Shown piece after piece: positions 18,073-28,441 of a stretch of DNA of 49,988 bases (its first letter is position 1; every line of letters starts with the position of its first letter). Both the position numbers and the translations under genes were made by a program. Under the pieces are notes generated by a model. It was given only the letters and a program-made list of their open reading frames with translations, was not told the DNA's origin and made no database searches. The stretch covers positions 1 through 49,988 of the forward strand of contig NZ_JAQWCQ010000024.1 of NCBI RefSeq assembly GCF_028705895.1, in the 5' to 3' direction. Source of the stretch: Massilibacteroides sp. (GTDB taxonomy: Bacteria; Bacteroidota; Bacteroidia; Bacteroidales; Tannerellaceae).

Positions 18073-19659
18073 ATGAGAAGATTAATAACCTCGCTGATTG
18101 CGATTCTGGCAGTCACCAACATGGGAGCGCAACAACAAGCGCCTAAATTGGTGGTTTGCATCACAGTCGATCAATTAAGAGGAGATTATATAGAATACTT
18201 TTATAATACCTTTGGCGAAGGTGGCTTTAAAAGACTGCTGAATGAAGGACGTATGTATAAAAACATTCGTTTCGAATTCTCAAATGTAGATCAGGCCAGC
18301 GCTTTTGCCACATTATTTACAGGCAGTAATCCCTGTTATCATGGAATTGCTTCCGACAAAAAATACGATTTCGCAAAAGGCAGAGAGACATCCTCACTAA
18401 ATGATCCGGATTATCTGGGAAATTATACTCCGGAAAACTATTCTCCGAAAGCCTTATTAGCCTCTACTATTGGAGACGAACTTAAGATTGCATCTAAAGG
18501 AAGAAGTGATGTTTTTGCAATTGCTCCGGACGCAGAAAGTGCGATTCTCTCTGCGGGACATGCGGCCAACGGAGCATTCTGGATGGATGATTATAATGGG
18601 AAATGGGCTACTACAACCTATTTCAAAGGAATTCCCTGGTATGTAGATCGTTATAATAACGGACAGGAATCTCTTACCTCCCGTTTAGACCAGATCACAT
18701 GGACACCCTCCTTACCCATTACCTCTTTCAATGCTTTTCCTTATGTCCTGGACGACACCCCTTTCAAATATACATTCAGCGAAAAATCAGGCACAGCTTA
18801 TCGCAATCTCAAAACGTCGCCTTATATTAACAAGGAGATAAATCGTCTTGCGCTTCAGTTCCTTGAATATGCGGCATTTGGTACGCGATCTTGTCCGGAC
18901 ATGCTTTCGATCACTTATTATGCCGGAAATTATCGCGGCACAATGAGCAAAGAATACACGTATGAGATACAGGACACCTATTATCAATTAGACAAAGACA
19001 TAAGCCAACTACTCAACACAATCGACAAGAAAATAGGTCTTGCAAACACATTGGTTGTTTTTACAGGAAGTGGCTATTACAAAAGCATTGAAGAATATCC
19101 GGAAGGAATGCTTTTGGGTGGTGGTGAATTCCATCCTAATCGATGCACGGCTTTGCTTAACATGTATCTTATGGCCGTCTATGGTCAGACGAATTGGGTT
19201 GAGGGGTATTATAATAATCAAGTATTCCTGAATAGAAAAGGCATTGAAGATGCCAAAATAAGTCTGCCTGAAATCCAGATGAAAGCAGCTGAGTTCGTTC
19301 GTGAATTCAGTGGAGTTCAGAACGTAACGACTGATTTTGCTTTGCGTACAGGGGATTGGAATGAAGGAACATCTTCTCTTCGACAGGGAACGCATCATTT
19401 AGGCCGCGGAGATCTTATTATAGAGCTTCAGCCCGGTTGGATTATTAATAATGAAACATCAAAAGAAAAGCCAAAAGTAGTTCGCAACAATGCGGTTATT
19501 ACACCACTTATATTTTTAGGAAACGGTATCAAACCGGAACATATCTACCGCGAGATCAAAGCTACGGAGGTAGCTCCTACCGTAACCCACGTACTCAGAA
19601 TCAGACCACCAAATGCAAGCAGAGAATTACCGCTTTCTGAGTTTACGAATAAAAAATAA
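18073..19659 (+). CDS. Alkaline phosphatase-superfamily protein, probably catalytically inactive
   Basis: The 528-residue exported protein (signal peptide ending NMGA-QQ) follows the layout of PafA-like phosphatases. It has VVCITVDQLRGDY (Asp33), GGFKRLLNEG, TLFTGSNPCYHGI, DTYYQLDKDISQLL, and a late ITPLIFLGNGI segment. By eye alignment the nucleophile Thr position is Gln74. The DxxGH metal motif reads NYRGT (Asn286). The DHG motif reads GSG (332-334), and the final metal His before the Pro is Ile/Thr. Only the first Asp remains. It is therefore probably a pseudoenzyme that binds a ligand or scaffolds, rather than a phosphatase. It is co-oriented with the Lnb candidate (5-base gap) and secA (26-base gap). 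The family call is firm; the lack of activity is inferred. Confidence 0.75.
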   Translation: MRRLITSLIAILAVTNMGAQQQAPKLVVCITVDQLRGDYIEYFYNTFGEGGFKRLLNEGRMYKNIRFEFSNVDQASAFATLFTGSNPCYHGIASDKKYDFAKGRETSSLNDPDYLGNYTPENYSPKALLASTIGDELKIASKGRSDVFAIAPDAESAILSAGHAANGAFWMDDYNGKWATTTYFKGIPWYVDRYNNGQESLTSRLDQITWTPSLPITSFNAFPYVLDDTPFKYTFSEKSGTAYRNLKTSPYINKEINRLALQFLEYAAFGTRSCPDMLSITYYAGNYRGTMSKEYTYEIQDTYYQLDKDISQLLNTIDKKIGLANTLVVFTGSGYYKSIEEYPEGMLLGGGEFHPNRCTALLNMYLMAVYGQTNWVEGYYNNQVFLNRKGIEDAKISLPEIQMKAAEFVREFSGVQNVTTDFALRTGDWNEGTSSLRQGTHHLGRGDLIIELQPGWIINNETSKEKPKVVRNNAVITPLIFLGNGIKPEHIYREIKATEVAPTVTHVLRIRPPNASRELPLSEFTNKK

Positions 19660-19685
19660 CGAAAAAAATAATATAATAATTACAT

Positions 19686-22600
19686 ATGGGATTTAATGAA
19701 TTCATGACGAGGCTGTTCGGCAATAAGTCGCAGCGTGACCTTAAAACTATTGATCCGTACGTCGCCAAGATTAAAGCTGCCTATCCATCGATTGTTACTC
19801 TTTCCAACGATGAACTGCGCGCTAAAACAGACGAAATCAAACAACGTATTCAGGATTATGTAGCCGATGAACGCGCTAAAGTACAAGAGCTTCGTAAAGA
19901 TATAGAAGAAAAAGAACTGGAAGAACGTGAAACGATCTGGGCTGAAGTTGACAAGATTGAGAAAGCGATCACGGATAAAATGGAAGTAATTCTTGAAGAA
20001 GTCCTTCCTGAAGTTTTTTCAATTGTAAAAGATACAGCTCGTCGTTTTACTGAAAACGACGAGATTGTTGTAACGGCAAATGATTTTGACCGTGACTTAG
20101 CGGCTAAACATGACTTTGTACGTATCGAAGAAGACAAAGCAATCTATCAGAATCATTGGACTGCAGGTGGTAATGAAATCACCTGGGATATGGTTCACTA
20201 TGATGTTCAGTTATTTGGAGGCGTTGTGCTTCATAAAGGTAAAATCGCAGAAATGGCAACCGGGGAAGGAAAAACATTAGTAGCTACCTTACCGGTATTC
20301 CTGAATGCATTAACCCGTAATGGGGTGCATGTGGTAACCGTGAACGATTACCTGTCAAAACGTGACTCTGAATGGATGGGGCCTCTATATATGTTTCACG
20401 GGCTGTCGGTTGACTGTATTGATAAGCATCAGCCAAACTCAGATGCTCGTCGTGCGGCTTATAATGCAGATATAACATTTGGGACAAACAATGAATTCGG
20501 ATTTGACTACTTGCGTGATAATATGGCGATCAGTCCGAATGACTTAGTGCAACGCAAGCACAATTACGCCATTGTGGATGAGGTGGACTCTGTTTTGATT
20601 GACGATGCTCGTACTCCGTTAATCATCTCCGGTCCGATTCCTCGTGGAGAAGAACAATTGTTCGAACAGTTCCGCCCGAATGTAGAAGTAGTTGTAAATG
20701 CACAAAAGAATCTTTGCACTAAACTATTAACTGAAGCAAAACAAAAAATTGCGAATGCAGACGAAAAAGTAGCAGAAGAAGGATTCCTCCTACTCTATCG
20801 TACATTCAAAGGTTTTCCGAAGAATAAAGCACTTATCAAATTCCTGAGCGAACCGGGAATCAAGGCCGGCATGCTCAAGACCGAAAGCTTTTATATGGAA
20901 AACAACATGCGTAATATGCATCTTGTTACCGATGAGCTCTATTTTGTAATCGATGAAAAGAATAATAGCATCGAGTTGACCGACAAAGGTATCGATCTGC
21001 TTACCGGTAAAACGGACGACCCGGAATTCTTCATCTTACCCGATATTACTTCTGAACTATCTCAATTAGATAAAGAAACAGAAAGTGAAGAAGAAAGACA
21101 AGCTAAGAAAGATGAAATATTAGCTAACTATTCGGTAAAAAGCGAACGTGTACATACGATCAACCAGCTATTAAAGGCTTATACCTTATTTGAGAAAGAC
21201 GATGAATACGTTGTGATGGACAATAAGGTGATGATTGTTGATGAGCAAACGGGACGTGTCATGGACGGACGCCGCTATTCGGATGGTTTACATCAGGCTA
21301 TCGAAGCAAAAGAAGGCGTAAAGGTTGAGGCTGCCACGCAGACTTTTGCAACGATTACATTGCAGAACTATTTCCGTATGTACCACAAATTATCCGGTAT
21401 GACAGGTACGGCAGAAACAGAGGCCGGTGAACTTTGGGATATCTACAAACTTGATGTCGTCGTTATTCCGACCAATCGTCCAATCGCTCGTAAAGACATG
21501 AATGACCGGATCTATAAAACGAAACGCGAAAAATATTCGGCTGTTATTGAAGAAATCAGCTCATTGGTAGAAGCAGGTCGTCCGGTACTTGTAGGTACTA
21601 CCTCCGTCGAAATATCGGAATTACTGAGCCGTATGTTGAATCTCCGCAAAATTCCACATAATGTATTGAATGCGAAACTGCATCAACGTGAGGCCGAAAT
21701 CGTAGCGCAAGCCGGTAAGAGCGGAACAGTAACAATTGCGACAAATATGGCAGGTCGTGGTACCGACATCAAACTTTCTCCCGAAGTAAAGGCTGCAGGA
21801 GGTTTGGCTATCATTGGTACAGAACGTCACGAAAGCCGTCGTGTGGACAGACAGTTACGTGGTCGTGCAGGACGTCAGGGAGACCCGGGTTCTTCCGTAT
21901 TCTTTGTCTCATTAGAAGACGATCTGATGCGTCTGTTTGCTTCTGAAAAAATAGCCGGTCTGATGGACAAGCTTGGCTTCAAAGAAGGAGAAGTGTTAGA
22001 GCACAGCATGCTTAGCAAGTCTGTAGAGCGTGCGCAGAAGAAAGTTGAAGAAAACAACTTTGGTATCCGTAAGCGTTTGCTCGAATATGATGATGTGATG
22101 AATTCACAACGTACCGTAATTTATACTCGCCGCCGTCATGCCTTAATGGGTGAACGTATCGGATTAGATGTTTTGAATACAATCTATGACACCTCCAATG
22201 CAATTCTTGATCAACATGACAACGATTACGAAGGATTCAAATTAGAATTATTCAAAACCTTTGCGTTGGAAAGTCCGTTTACTGAAGATGTTTTTAAGGA
22301 TACAAAAGAAGATAAATTACAAGACAACCTCTTTGATGCAGCACTGACAACGTTCAAACGCAGAATGGAACGAATGGCTCAAGTTGCACAGCCTGTTATC
22401 AAACAAGTTTACGAAACACAAGGCGCACAATACGAAAACATCATGATTCCTATCACCGATGGCAAACGTATATATAATATATCTTGCAACCTGAAGGAAG
22501 CATATGACACAGAATGCAAGGCAATCGCCAAATCTTTCCAAAAAGCGATCACATTACATACGATAGATGAATCATGGAAAGAGCATCTTCGTGAAATGGA

Positions 22601-23009
22601 TGAGTTACGCCACTCCGTGCAAAATGCAAGTTATGAGAACAAAGATCCATTGTTGATCTACAAATTAGAATCATACAACTTGTTTAAAACAATGGTGGAT
22701 GCCATGAACCGTAAAACGGCAGCCATCCTGATGCGCGGACAAATTCCCGTACGCGAAGAATCTGCAGATCAGCAGGAAGCCCGTCAGCGGGTAGCTGTCA
22801 GAGAAGCCGCACCCGAACGTAAGCAAGATATGAGTCGCTACCGGACAGGAAGGACAGACAATCCGGATAATCCGCAAATGCCCCCATTACCCAACACGCA
22901 ACCTCAACGCAACGAACCCGTTCGCGCAGAGAAACGGGTGGGAAGAAATGACCCTTGCCCTTGCGGAAGCGGTAAAAAATATAAGAATTGTCACGGAAAA
23001 GGACTATAA
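19686..23009 (+). CDS. secA: Preprotein translocase ATPase SecA
   Basis: SecA drives post-translational export through SecYEG by ATP hydrolysis. The 1107-residue protein has Walker A GEGKT at 193-197, [20 protein letters not shown] (Walker B region and beyond), the NBD2 signature [10 protein letters not shown], and [15 protein letters not shown]. It is about 200 residues longer than E. coli SecA because of insertions usual in Bacteroidetes, such as the segment near 330-440. The C-terminus ends in the zinc-binding SEC-C motif [19 protein letters not shown]. It ends in a strong terminator and may share a transcript with the Lnb candidate. Confidence 0.98.
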   Translation: MGFNEFMTRLFGNKSQRDLKTIDPYVAKIKAAYPSIVTLSNDELRAKTDEIKQRIQDYVADERAKVQELRKDIEEKELEERETIWAEVDKIEKAITDKMEVILEEVLPEVFSIVKDTARRFTENDEIVVTANDFDRDLAAKHDFVRIEEDKAIYQNHWTAGGNEITWDMVHYDVQLFGGVVLHKGKIAEMATGEGKTLVATLPVFLNALTRNGVHVVTVNDYLSKRDSEWMGPLYMFHGLSVDCIDKHQPNSDARRAAYNADITFGTNNEFGFDYLRDNMAISPNDLVQRKHNYAIVDEVDSVLIDDARTPLIISGPIPRGEEQLFEQFRPNVEVVVNAQKNLCTKLLTEAKQKIANADEKVAEEGFLLLYRTFKGFPKNKALIKFLSEPGIKAGMLKTESFYMENNMRNMHLVTDELYFVIDEKNNSIELTDKGIDLLTGKTDDPEFFILPDITSELSQLDKETESEEERQAKKDEILANYSVKSERVHTINQLLKAYTLFEKDDEYVVMDNKVMIVDEQTGRVMDGRRYSDGLHQAIEAKEGVKVEAATQTFATITLQNYFRMYHKLSGMTGTAETEAGELWDIYKLDVVVIPTNRPIARKDMNDRIYKTKREKYSAVIEEISSLVEAGRPVLVGTTSVEISELLSRMLNLRKIPHNVLNAKLHQREAEIVAQAGKSGTVTIATNMAGRGTDIKLSPEVKAAGGLAIIGTERHESRRVDRQLRGRAGRQGDPGSSVFFVSLEDDLMRLFASEKIAGLMDKLGFKEGEVLEHSMLSKSVERAQKKVEENNFGIRKRLLEYDDVMNSQRTVIYTRRRHALMGERIGLDVLNTIYDTSNAILDQHDNDYEGFKLELFKTFALESPFTEDVFKDTKEDKLQDNLFDAALTTFKRRMERMAQVAQPVIKQVYETQGAQYENIMIPITDGKRIYNISCNLKEAYDTECKAIAKSFQKAITLHTIDESWKEHLREMDELRHSVQNASYENKDPLLIYKLESYNLFKTMVDAMNRKTAAILMRGQIPVREESADQQEARQRVAVREAAPERKQDMSRYRTGRTDNPDNPQMPPLPNTQPQRNEPVRAEKRVGRNDPCPCGSGKKYKNCHGKGL

Positions 23010-23014
23010 TCAAC

Positions 23015-23047
23015 AAAGCGGTGAGCCTCACAGTTCACCGCTTTTTT
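23015..23047 (+). terminator. Rho-independent terminator after secA
   Basis: AAGCGGTGA (23016-23024) pairs with TCACCGCTT (23034-23042) over a short loop and is followed by a T-run. The position, 7 bases after the secA stop, is typical. Confidence 0.88.
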
Positions 23048-23110
23048 ATTTCCGTTTGTGACCAAAAGGAGAACTTAACGATCACTGATCTGCCGACTAC
23101 GACATCTCTA

Positions 23111-23153
23111 AATTTTGAGGTAGGTATAAATCAATTTTGAGGTAGGTCTAAAT
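23111..23153. repeat. Paired TTTTGAGGTAGGT repeat, copy A
   Basis: TTTTGAGGTAGGT occurs at 23113-23125 and again at 23135-23147, starts 22 bases apart. The same pair with the same 22-base spacing and similar flanks (AAATTTTGAGGTAGGT and GGTCTAAA) recurs at 33920-33954. The site lies between secA and the convergent DUF454 gene. It may be a protein-binding site or a dispersed intergenic repeat. Confidence 0.75.
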
Positions 23154-23203
23154 AAAGATAGGTTTTGTTTAAATTTTTGAAAGCAATACCTTGCTCCCTC
23201 AAT

Positions 23204-23596
23204 TTATTGCAGAGATGTCTTGCTGTCTTTCTTCGTTGGAAAAGATACGATATGCCAGGTGACTGCTGTACTGATTAGTACAAGGCCGAGTTTCATCCAA
23301 CCGTTTTCGATCAGGAACAAGGAGGTAAGGATTGTAGAGAGCCACATGACACTCAAGGCGGTTACTTTAGTACGGATAGGAATAGCTTTGTGAACAACAT
23401 AATTTCGTATGTAGGGTCCAAAGTAGCGATTGGCCATTACATAATCGTACAGTCTCTGTGAGCCACGGAGATAGCACCAACAAGTCAGCAGCCAAAAAGG
23501 GGTAGTGGGCAGTAGAGGTAAAAAGATACCAATAGCACCCAATACAAGACTAATCGTACCAACAATTATATATATAGCCTTCTTTGTTTTACTCAT
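23204..23596 (-). CDS. DUF454 (YbaN-like) small membrane protein
   Basis: The 130-residue protein starts KKAIYIIVGTISLVLGAIGIFLPLLPTTPFWLL, the conserved DUF454 opening of a membrane helix followed by GxxLPxLPTTPF. Further helices lie at about 76-95 and 98-118. The middle contains CWCYLRGSQRLYDYVMANRYFGPYI, typical of the family. The function is unknown. Its ATG shares one base with the stop codon of fmt (TAATG), so it is translated with fmt at the end of a minus-strand operon. Confidence 0.88.
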   Translation of the reverse strand: MSKTKKAIYIIVGTISLVLGAIGIFLPLLPTTPFWLLTCWCYLRGSQRLYDYVMANRYFGPYIRNYVVHKAIPIRTKVTALSVMWLSTILTSLFLIENGWMKLGLVLISTAVTWHIVSFPTKKDSKTSLQ

Positions 23597-24570
23597 TAGT
23601 CCAACCGATAGGTTTCAACATCTTTAAACCCATTCAGAAAATCAACAACCGGCATTTGTTTTTTCCCGGATAACTGAACAATCAACAAACGAATGAAGCC
23701 GTCACTTGCAGCGACATCCAGCACCTTTTTATCCGACAAACGCAATGTTCCGACAGGTAAGTTATGCTGTTCAATAAGATATTCGGTTTTGTAAATCTTC
23801 AGTACCTGCATTTTCCCTTCTTCGGAAACGAGATTAGTCCAGGCTGCAGGATACGGGGATAATCCCCGTATAAAGTCATGCACTTTCTTGGCGGCTCGCA
23901 TCCAGTCTATCCGGCAGGTTTCTTTGAATATTTTGGGGGCATGCTTTAATTCGGTTTCGGAAGTGTACAGCTTCTCTTGTGCAATCGTATCTACTGTGCC
24001 ATCTAAAATCAGATCCACCGTTTCCAGAACTAAGCCTGCGCCCATTTCCATCAGCCTGTCATGGACATCGCCTACATTATCAGCTTCCGCTATCGGCGTT
24101 CTTTTTTGTAATATGATCTTTCCTGTATCAATCTCGTGTGTCAGAAAGAAGGTGGTTACACCTGTTTCTTTCTCTCCGTTTATCACTGCCCAGTTGATCG
24201 GAGCAGCGCCTCTGTATTGTGGTAATAAGGAAGCGTGCAAATTGAAAGTTCCCCGTGGGGGCATATCCCAGACTATTTCGGGTAGCATCCGAAATGCAAC
24301 CACAATTTGCAAGTCGGCCTTCAGGTTACGAAGTTCTTCGAGGAAGACTCCATCCTTTAGCTTTTCTGGTTGAAGAACAGGAATAGACTGCGACAGAGCA
24401 TATTCCTTAACTGGACTTCCTTTCAATTCACTCATATGCCGGCCAATAGGCTTATCCGGCATAGTAACTACACCCACCACATTATAGCCATTTTCCACCA
24501 ACGCCTGCAAACTTGCTACCGCAAAATCCGGCGTTCCCATATATACGATTCGTAAGTCTTTTTTTCCCAT
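23596..24570 (-). CDS. fmt: Methionyl-tRNA formyltransferase
   Basis: Fmt formylates initiator Met-tRNA using 10-formyl-tetrahydrofolate. The 324-residue protein has RIVYMGTPDFAVASL at the N-terminus, the folate-binding and catalytic NLHASLLPQYRGAAPINWAVINGE, and TTFFLTHEIDTGKI. A C-terminal OB-like tRNA-binding domain covers about 210-320. The length is normal. It follows the CLC channel gene after 8 bases and overlaps the DUF454 gene by one base, in the same minus-strand operon. Confidence 0.96.
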   Translation of the reverse strand: MGKKDLRIVYMGTPDFAVASLQALVENGYNVVGVVTMPDKPIGRHMSELKGSPVKEYALSQSIPVLQPEKLKDGVFLEELRNLKADLQIVVAFRMLPEIVWDMPPRGTFNLHASLLPQYRGAAPINWAVINGEKETGVTTFFLTHEIDTGKIILQKRTPIAEADNVGDVHDRLMEMGAGLVLETVDLILDGTVDTIAQEKLYTSETELKHAPKIFKETCRIDWMRAAKKVHDFIRGLSPYPAAWTNLVSEEGKMQVLKIYKTEYLIEQHNLPVGTLRLSDKKVLDVAASDGFIRLLIVQLSGKKQMPVVDFLNGFKDVETYRLD

Positions 24571-24578
24571 TTCTATGT

Positions 24579-26366
24579 TTAATCTCCTGAAAAGTTTTCT
24601 ACCAATACTTCACGGTAAGAATTAAATATCTTTGATTTAGACATAAACCCAATATAATGCCCTTCTTCATCCACAACGGGCAGATTCCACGCTTTTGTGT
24701 CGTCAAACGTTCTCATAATCTGTTCCATCGGCATATTTATATAGATTCTGGCCGGCGCGGAAACCATAAACTTAGAAACATGGAAACGTTCATACAATTC
24801 CGGCCGGAACATGATATTCCGTATATCATCTAACAGAACAACTCCTACAAGGATTCCTTTTTCATCTACAACAGGGAATACGTTTCTCCTACTTTGGGCA
24901 ATCGCTTTAACCATATCTCCAAGAGACATATTGGGAGAGACGACAATAAAGTCCTTCTCAATGATACTGTTCACATTCAACAATGTCAGCACGGCTTTAT
25001 CTTTGTGATGTGTCAACAACTCACCCTTCTGTGCCAAACGCATAGAATAGATACTATGGGGTTCAAACATCAGAATGGTAATATATGAACTTATGGAAAC
25101 AATCATTAAGGGTAAAAACAGAGCATATCCGCCGGTTAGCTCCGCAATGAGAAACACCCCTGTCAACGGAGCATGCATTACACCCGCCATTACACCGGCC
25201 ATACCGAGTAAAGCAAAGTTTTTCTCCGACAGCATCGTCGTAATTGAAAAATAATTGGAAGAATAGGCGAACACAAATCCGGCAATACATCCCAGATACA
25301 AACTGGGTGCAAATATACCACCACAACCTCCACCTGCATTCGTTGCACTGGAGGCAAAAACTTTCGTTAAAAGAATCAACCCAAGGAAGATTGCAACTCC
25401 CCAATAATTATCTTTTAATCCATAAAAGATACTCCCATCCATGATATGAGCAAATTCTCCATCTAACAATGAACCGATCGTATTATATCCCTCTCCGTAC
25501 AAAGGAGGAAAAAGAAAGATCAACAAACTCAACATTACACCGGCAACAATGAACTTCTTCCAATAACCTCCCAGCTTGCGGTATCGTTGTTCAACACGAT
25601 TCATTACACGTGTAAAATATAACGAAACTAATCCGCAGAATATACCTAACAGTAAAACGTATGGAATACGATTCATCTCAAATGCCTCTGTCTGTGAAAA
25701 CATAAACATTGCATCTGTACCGGTAAAAATATAAGCGACTGTTGCTGCTGTTACCGAAGAGATGAGCAAAGGCAAAACGGATGTCATGGTCAAGTCCAGC
25801 ATCAACACCTCGATCACAAAAACCAATCCGGCGATAGGCGCCTTAAAAATACCGGCGATTGCGCCCGCAGCTCCGCAACCGACCAATAACATAAGCGTTT
25901 TTTGCTCCATTTTAAACAGACGCCCAAGATTAGACCCTATTGCAGCGCCAGTCAACACGATAGGTGCCTCAGCTCCTACTGATCCACCAAATCCGATCGT
26001 GACAGAACTGGCAACAATGGAAGACCAGATATTGTGGGGTTTTATACGGCTTTTCCGTTGAGATATGGCATACAAAATCTTTGTTACCCCGTGACTGATA
26101 TCATCACGCACAATATATTTCACGAATAGTCCGGCCAATAATATACCGATTATCGGATAGAGCAGTAACCAATAATTCGCCTGATCGATCTGCGAATTAG
26201 CCGTCAGAAAATGTTGGATCGTGTGTATTATATTCTTCAGAAGAATAGCAGCCAGCGCTGTACATATTCCCACAACAAAGCTAATGATAAGAATAAAATT
26301 CTTTTCCTTTATATTCTTTTCACGCCATAACAGAAATTTGTAAAATAAGTCTTTACTTTTCATCAT
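24579..26366 (-). CDS. CLC-family chloride channel/antiporter with CBS domains
   Basis: The 595-residue protein has about 11-12 membrane helices (30-450) of the CLC fold. GFGGSVGAEAPIV stands for the GREGP gating motif, with its Glu kept. GGCGGIFAPSLYLGC matches the GxFxP anion-site motif. Two CBS domains follow (about 470-590: VVSPNMSLGDMVKAIAQSRRNVFPVVD and NMPMEQIMRTFDDTKAWNLPVVD), which usually bind adenine nucleotides and control gating. Whether it is a channel or a Cl-/H+ antiporter cannot be settled here. It begins 1 base after the glycosylphosphotransferase gene and precedes fmt. Two adjacent ATG codons are possible starts. Confidence 0.92.
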   Translation of the reverse strand: MMKSKDLFYKFLLWREKNIKEKNFILIISFVVGICTALAAILLKNIIHTIQHFLTANSQIDQANYWLLLYPIIGILLAGLFVKYIVRDDISHGVTKILYAISQRKSRIKPHNIWSSIVASSVTIGFGGSVGAEAPIVLTGAAIGSNLGRLFKMEQKTLMLLVGCGAAGAIAGIFKAPIAGLVFVIEVLMLDLTMTSVLPLLISSVTAATVAYIFTGTDAMFMFSQTEAFEMNRIPYVLLLGIFCGLVSLYFTRVMNRVEQRYRKLGGYWKKFIVAGVMLSLLIFLFPPLYGEGYNTIGSLLDGEFAHIMDGSIFYGLKDNYWGVAIFLGLILLTKVFASSATNAGGGCGGIFAPSLYLGCIAGFVFAYSSNYFSITTMLSEKNFALLGMAGVMAGVMHAPLTGVFLIAELTGGYALFLPLMIVSISSYITILMFEPHSIYSMRLAQKGELLTHHKDKAVLTLLNVNSIIEKDFIVVSPNMSLGDMVKAIAQSRRNVFPVVDEKGILVGVVLLDDIRNIMFRPELYERFHVSKFMVSAPARIYINMPMEQIMRTFDDTKAWNLPVVDEEGHYIGFMSKSKIFNSYREVLVENFSGD

Positions 26367-26367
26367 A

Positions 26368-27771
26368 CTAAATGCCTTTACCGGTAGCTACGGTTTTGAT
26401 TGTATATACTAATATTTTCAAATCGAACAACAACGACATATTTTCATAATACAATACATCATAGGCTAATCGTTCAATCATTTCATCCACATTTTTTGCG
26501 TACCCATATTTTACCATACCTAAAGACGTTATTCCAGGACGAACATTATGCATTAAATAATAATAGGGAGCTTTTTTTACAATCTGATCAATAAAATATT
26601 TCCTTTCAGGACGAGGACCGACAAGCGACATATCCCCTTTCAATACATTCCAGAACTGAGGTAATTCATCCAATCTGTAATTACGCATGAATCGTCCGAA
26701 TGGAGTTATACGTTCGTCATCTTCCTCTGAAAGTTGAGGAATCCCCGACTCTGCTCCTTCGTACATAGTTCTGAACTTATAGATCATAAATGGTTTCCCC
26801 ATATAACCAATCCGTTCCTGTTTAAAGAGAATTCTGCCTTTTGAGTCTCTTTTTACTCTCCAGGATAAATAAATAAACAAAGGAGAGAACAAGACTAACA
26901 CGAACACAGAGAGAACCTTGTCCAAGAAATGTTTTATATTTTCTTCTGCGTAGGAAAAATTATTATCCGTTATATCAATTAATGGAACACCAATTGGTGT
27001 TTTAATATTCACTCGCGATAATGGGTTAAGTCCTTCTGCTATCGTTTTAACCGGCAACCTGTAGCGATACAAAGGATATAAGATATTCAACAATTCTCCA
27101 CTTTCACGAGATTCTATCGCAACAACTAATTCTTGAATATTCTTAGCATTGATCAAGTTTTCCAAATCATCTATTTTTCCAAGAACCTCATCCTGCATAA
27201 CAAAGACTTCATCGTCGACAGCAACCTTCACGAACCCGCTTATCTCATAGCCTAAATCATATAATCGTACAGAAAGTTGCTGCGCTTTCCTTCCCGTTCC
27301 TATGATCAATACATTCTGAGCCCATTCACGACTCTTTATCTTAGAGATGCCATACAAGGTAATGCATAAACGGGGAATATAAGTAAACAGAAACTGACAA
27401 ACAAATAATGAAAAGAAAAGTGCATAATAAATATTAAAAAAACGAGGAAGATCATTTAATATAATAAGAAAGAAAAGAAACAAGACTCCGACCAAAACAG
27501 ATCCGAGAGTCTGAAAAAACTCTGTCACACGTGATTTACCGATCGGTTCATTGTAATATCCCGAAAAGTAATAAATAGAGAGCCAGAAAAAAGGAATGAC
27601 AAACTGACCTCCCCAAACCGGGAGGAAAAGCAGAAACTCCTTCAACGTCGTAAAACCATCAAAGATGGCTATCTCATGAAAACGCAACCAGTTAAAGAAA
27701 AACCAGACTAAAGACGCTGAAATGAAATCCGATAAAACATAAGGTATGACCAGTTTGTTTTTCGTCATCAC
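26368..27771 (-). CDS. Polyprenyl glycosylphosphotransferase (sugar transferase)
   Basis: The 467-residue protein resembles WcaJ/WbaP-type enzymes that load the first sugar phosphate onto undecaprenyl phosphate for exopolysaccharide or O-antigen synthesis. Four or five N-terminal membrane helices (about 10-150) precede a Rossmann-like domain (about 155-260, NVLIIGTGRKAQQLSVRLYDLGYEISG in part). One more hydrophobic segment follows at about 285-305. The C-terminal catalytic domain has ILFKQERIGYMG, FMIYKFRTM, YRLDELPQFWNVLKGDMSLVGPRPE. No other polysaccharide genes are nearby. Its start overlaps the Sua5-family stop by 4 bases. The sugar donor cannot be told. Confidence 0.92.
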   Translation of the reverse strand: MMTKNKLVIPYVLSDFISASLVWFFFNWLRFHEIAIFDGFTTLKEFLLFLPVWGGQFVIPFFWLSIYYFSGYYNEPIGKSRVTEFFQTLGSVLVGVLFLFFLIILNDLPRFFNIYYALFFSLFVCQFLFTYIPRLCITLYGISKIKSREWAQNVLIIGTGRKAQQLSVRLYDLGYEISGFVKVAVDDEVFVMQDEVLGKIDDLENLINAKNIQELVVAIESRESGELLNILYPLYRYRLPVKTIAEGLNPLSRVNIKTPIGVPLIDITDNNFSYAEENIKHFLDKVLSVFVLVLFSPLFIYLSWRVKRDSKGRILFKQERIGYMGKPFMIYKFRTMYEGAESGIPQLSEEDDERITPFGRFMRNYRLDELPQFWNVLKGDMSLVGPRPERKYFIDQIVKKAPYYYLMHNVRPGITSLGMVKYGYAKNVDEMIERLAYDVLYYENMSLLFDLKILVYTIKTVATGKGI

Positions 27772-28331
27772 TCTCTTATTATTTGGATGAGACCTCCCAA
27801 TCCAAGTTTTATTATACTTGATGCAGCCGCTTTGGATCGGTCATCCTGTCTATAACTTACAATATAATCAACCCCTGATTTTATCTCTTCAGCTATTTCA
27901 TCAAAAACGGCAGGAGCCGGTGTTCCGCTCAGATTTGCCGAAGTAGAAACTAATGGTTTCCGAAAACGTTCACACAGTTTACGGGAAAACTCTTCTGAAG
28001 AAATACGGATTCCTATACTTCCGTCTTCAGCCACTAAACAAGGAGGAAGGTTTTTTGCTTTGGGATAAATAATCGTCAGAGGTTTTGTTGTTAGTTCGAT
28101 TAGGTCCCAGGCCTGATCCGGGATTTCTTCAACGTAACCACTTAATTTCGCTGTACTGTCAACAAGGACGAGCATTGCCTTACTATCCATACGTTGCTTC
28201 AATTCATACACCTTCCGAACAGCGATTTCATTTGTCGCATCACAGCCAATACCCCAGATTGTATCTGTTGGATACAGAATTAAACCTCCATTCGACAAAA
28301 CCTCGCAGGCCTTTTTTATATCTTCGATCAT
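27768..28331 (-). CDS. tsaC: L-threonylcarbamoyladenylate synthase (Sua5/YciO/YrdC family)
   Basis: The enzyme makes threonylcarbamoyl-AMP from threonine, bicarbonate and ATP for the t6A37 modification of tRNA. The 187-residue protein carries LYPTDTIWGIGCDA, ELKQRMDSKAMLVLVDS, GSIGIRISSEEFSRKLC and LVSTSANLSGTPAP, the standard YrdC-domain motifs. It has only the YrdC domain, without the extra C-terminal Sua5 domain. It leads a five-gene minus-strand operon, and its last bases overlap the start of the sugar transferase gene. Some Bacteroidetes have a second YrdC-domain protein, so YciO is possible, though less likely. Confidence 0.85.
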   Translation of the reverse strand: MIEDIKKACEVLSNGGLILYPTDTIWGIGCDATNEIAVRKVYELKQRMDSKAMLVLVDSTAKLSGYVEEIPDQAWDLIELTTKPLTIIYPKAKNLPPCLVAEDGSIGIRISSEEFSRKLCERFRKPLVSTSANLSGTPAPAVFDEIAEEIKSGVDYIVSYRQDDRSKAAASSIIKLGLGGLIQIIRE

Positions 28332-28441
28332 TTTATTCTCAAACTATATAGACAAATGTACAAATCATTCATGTACTTTTAAAATATTACTAAAAAAAAC
28401 GTTTTTACCGATACCGTTGTTTATTATCAATTTAAATTCTC

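Noticed and set aside
19686-23009. SecA length of 1107 residues as an anomaly
   Set aside because: Long SecA with insertions is usual for this phylum.
24579-26366. CLC protein as inactive because it lacks the exact GREGP motif
   Set aside because: The motif reads GAEAP, which keeps the gating Glu and the Pro, and the GxFxP-type motif is present, so normal function is likely.
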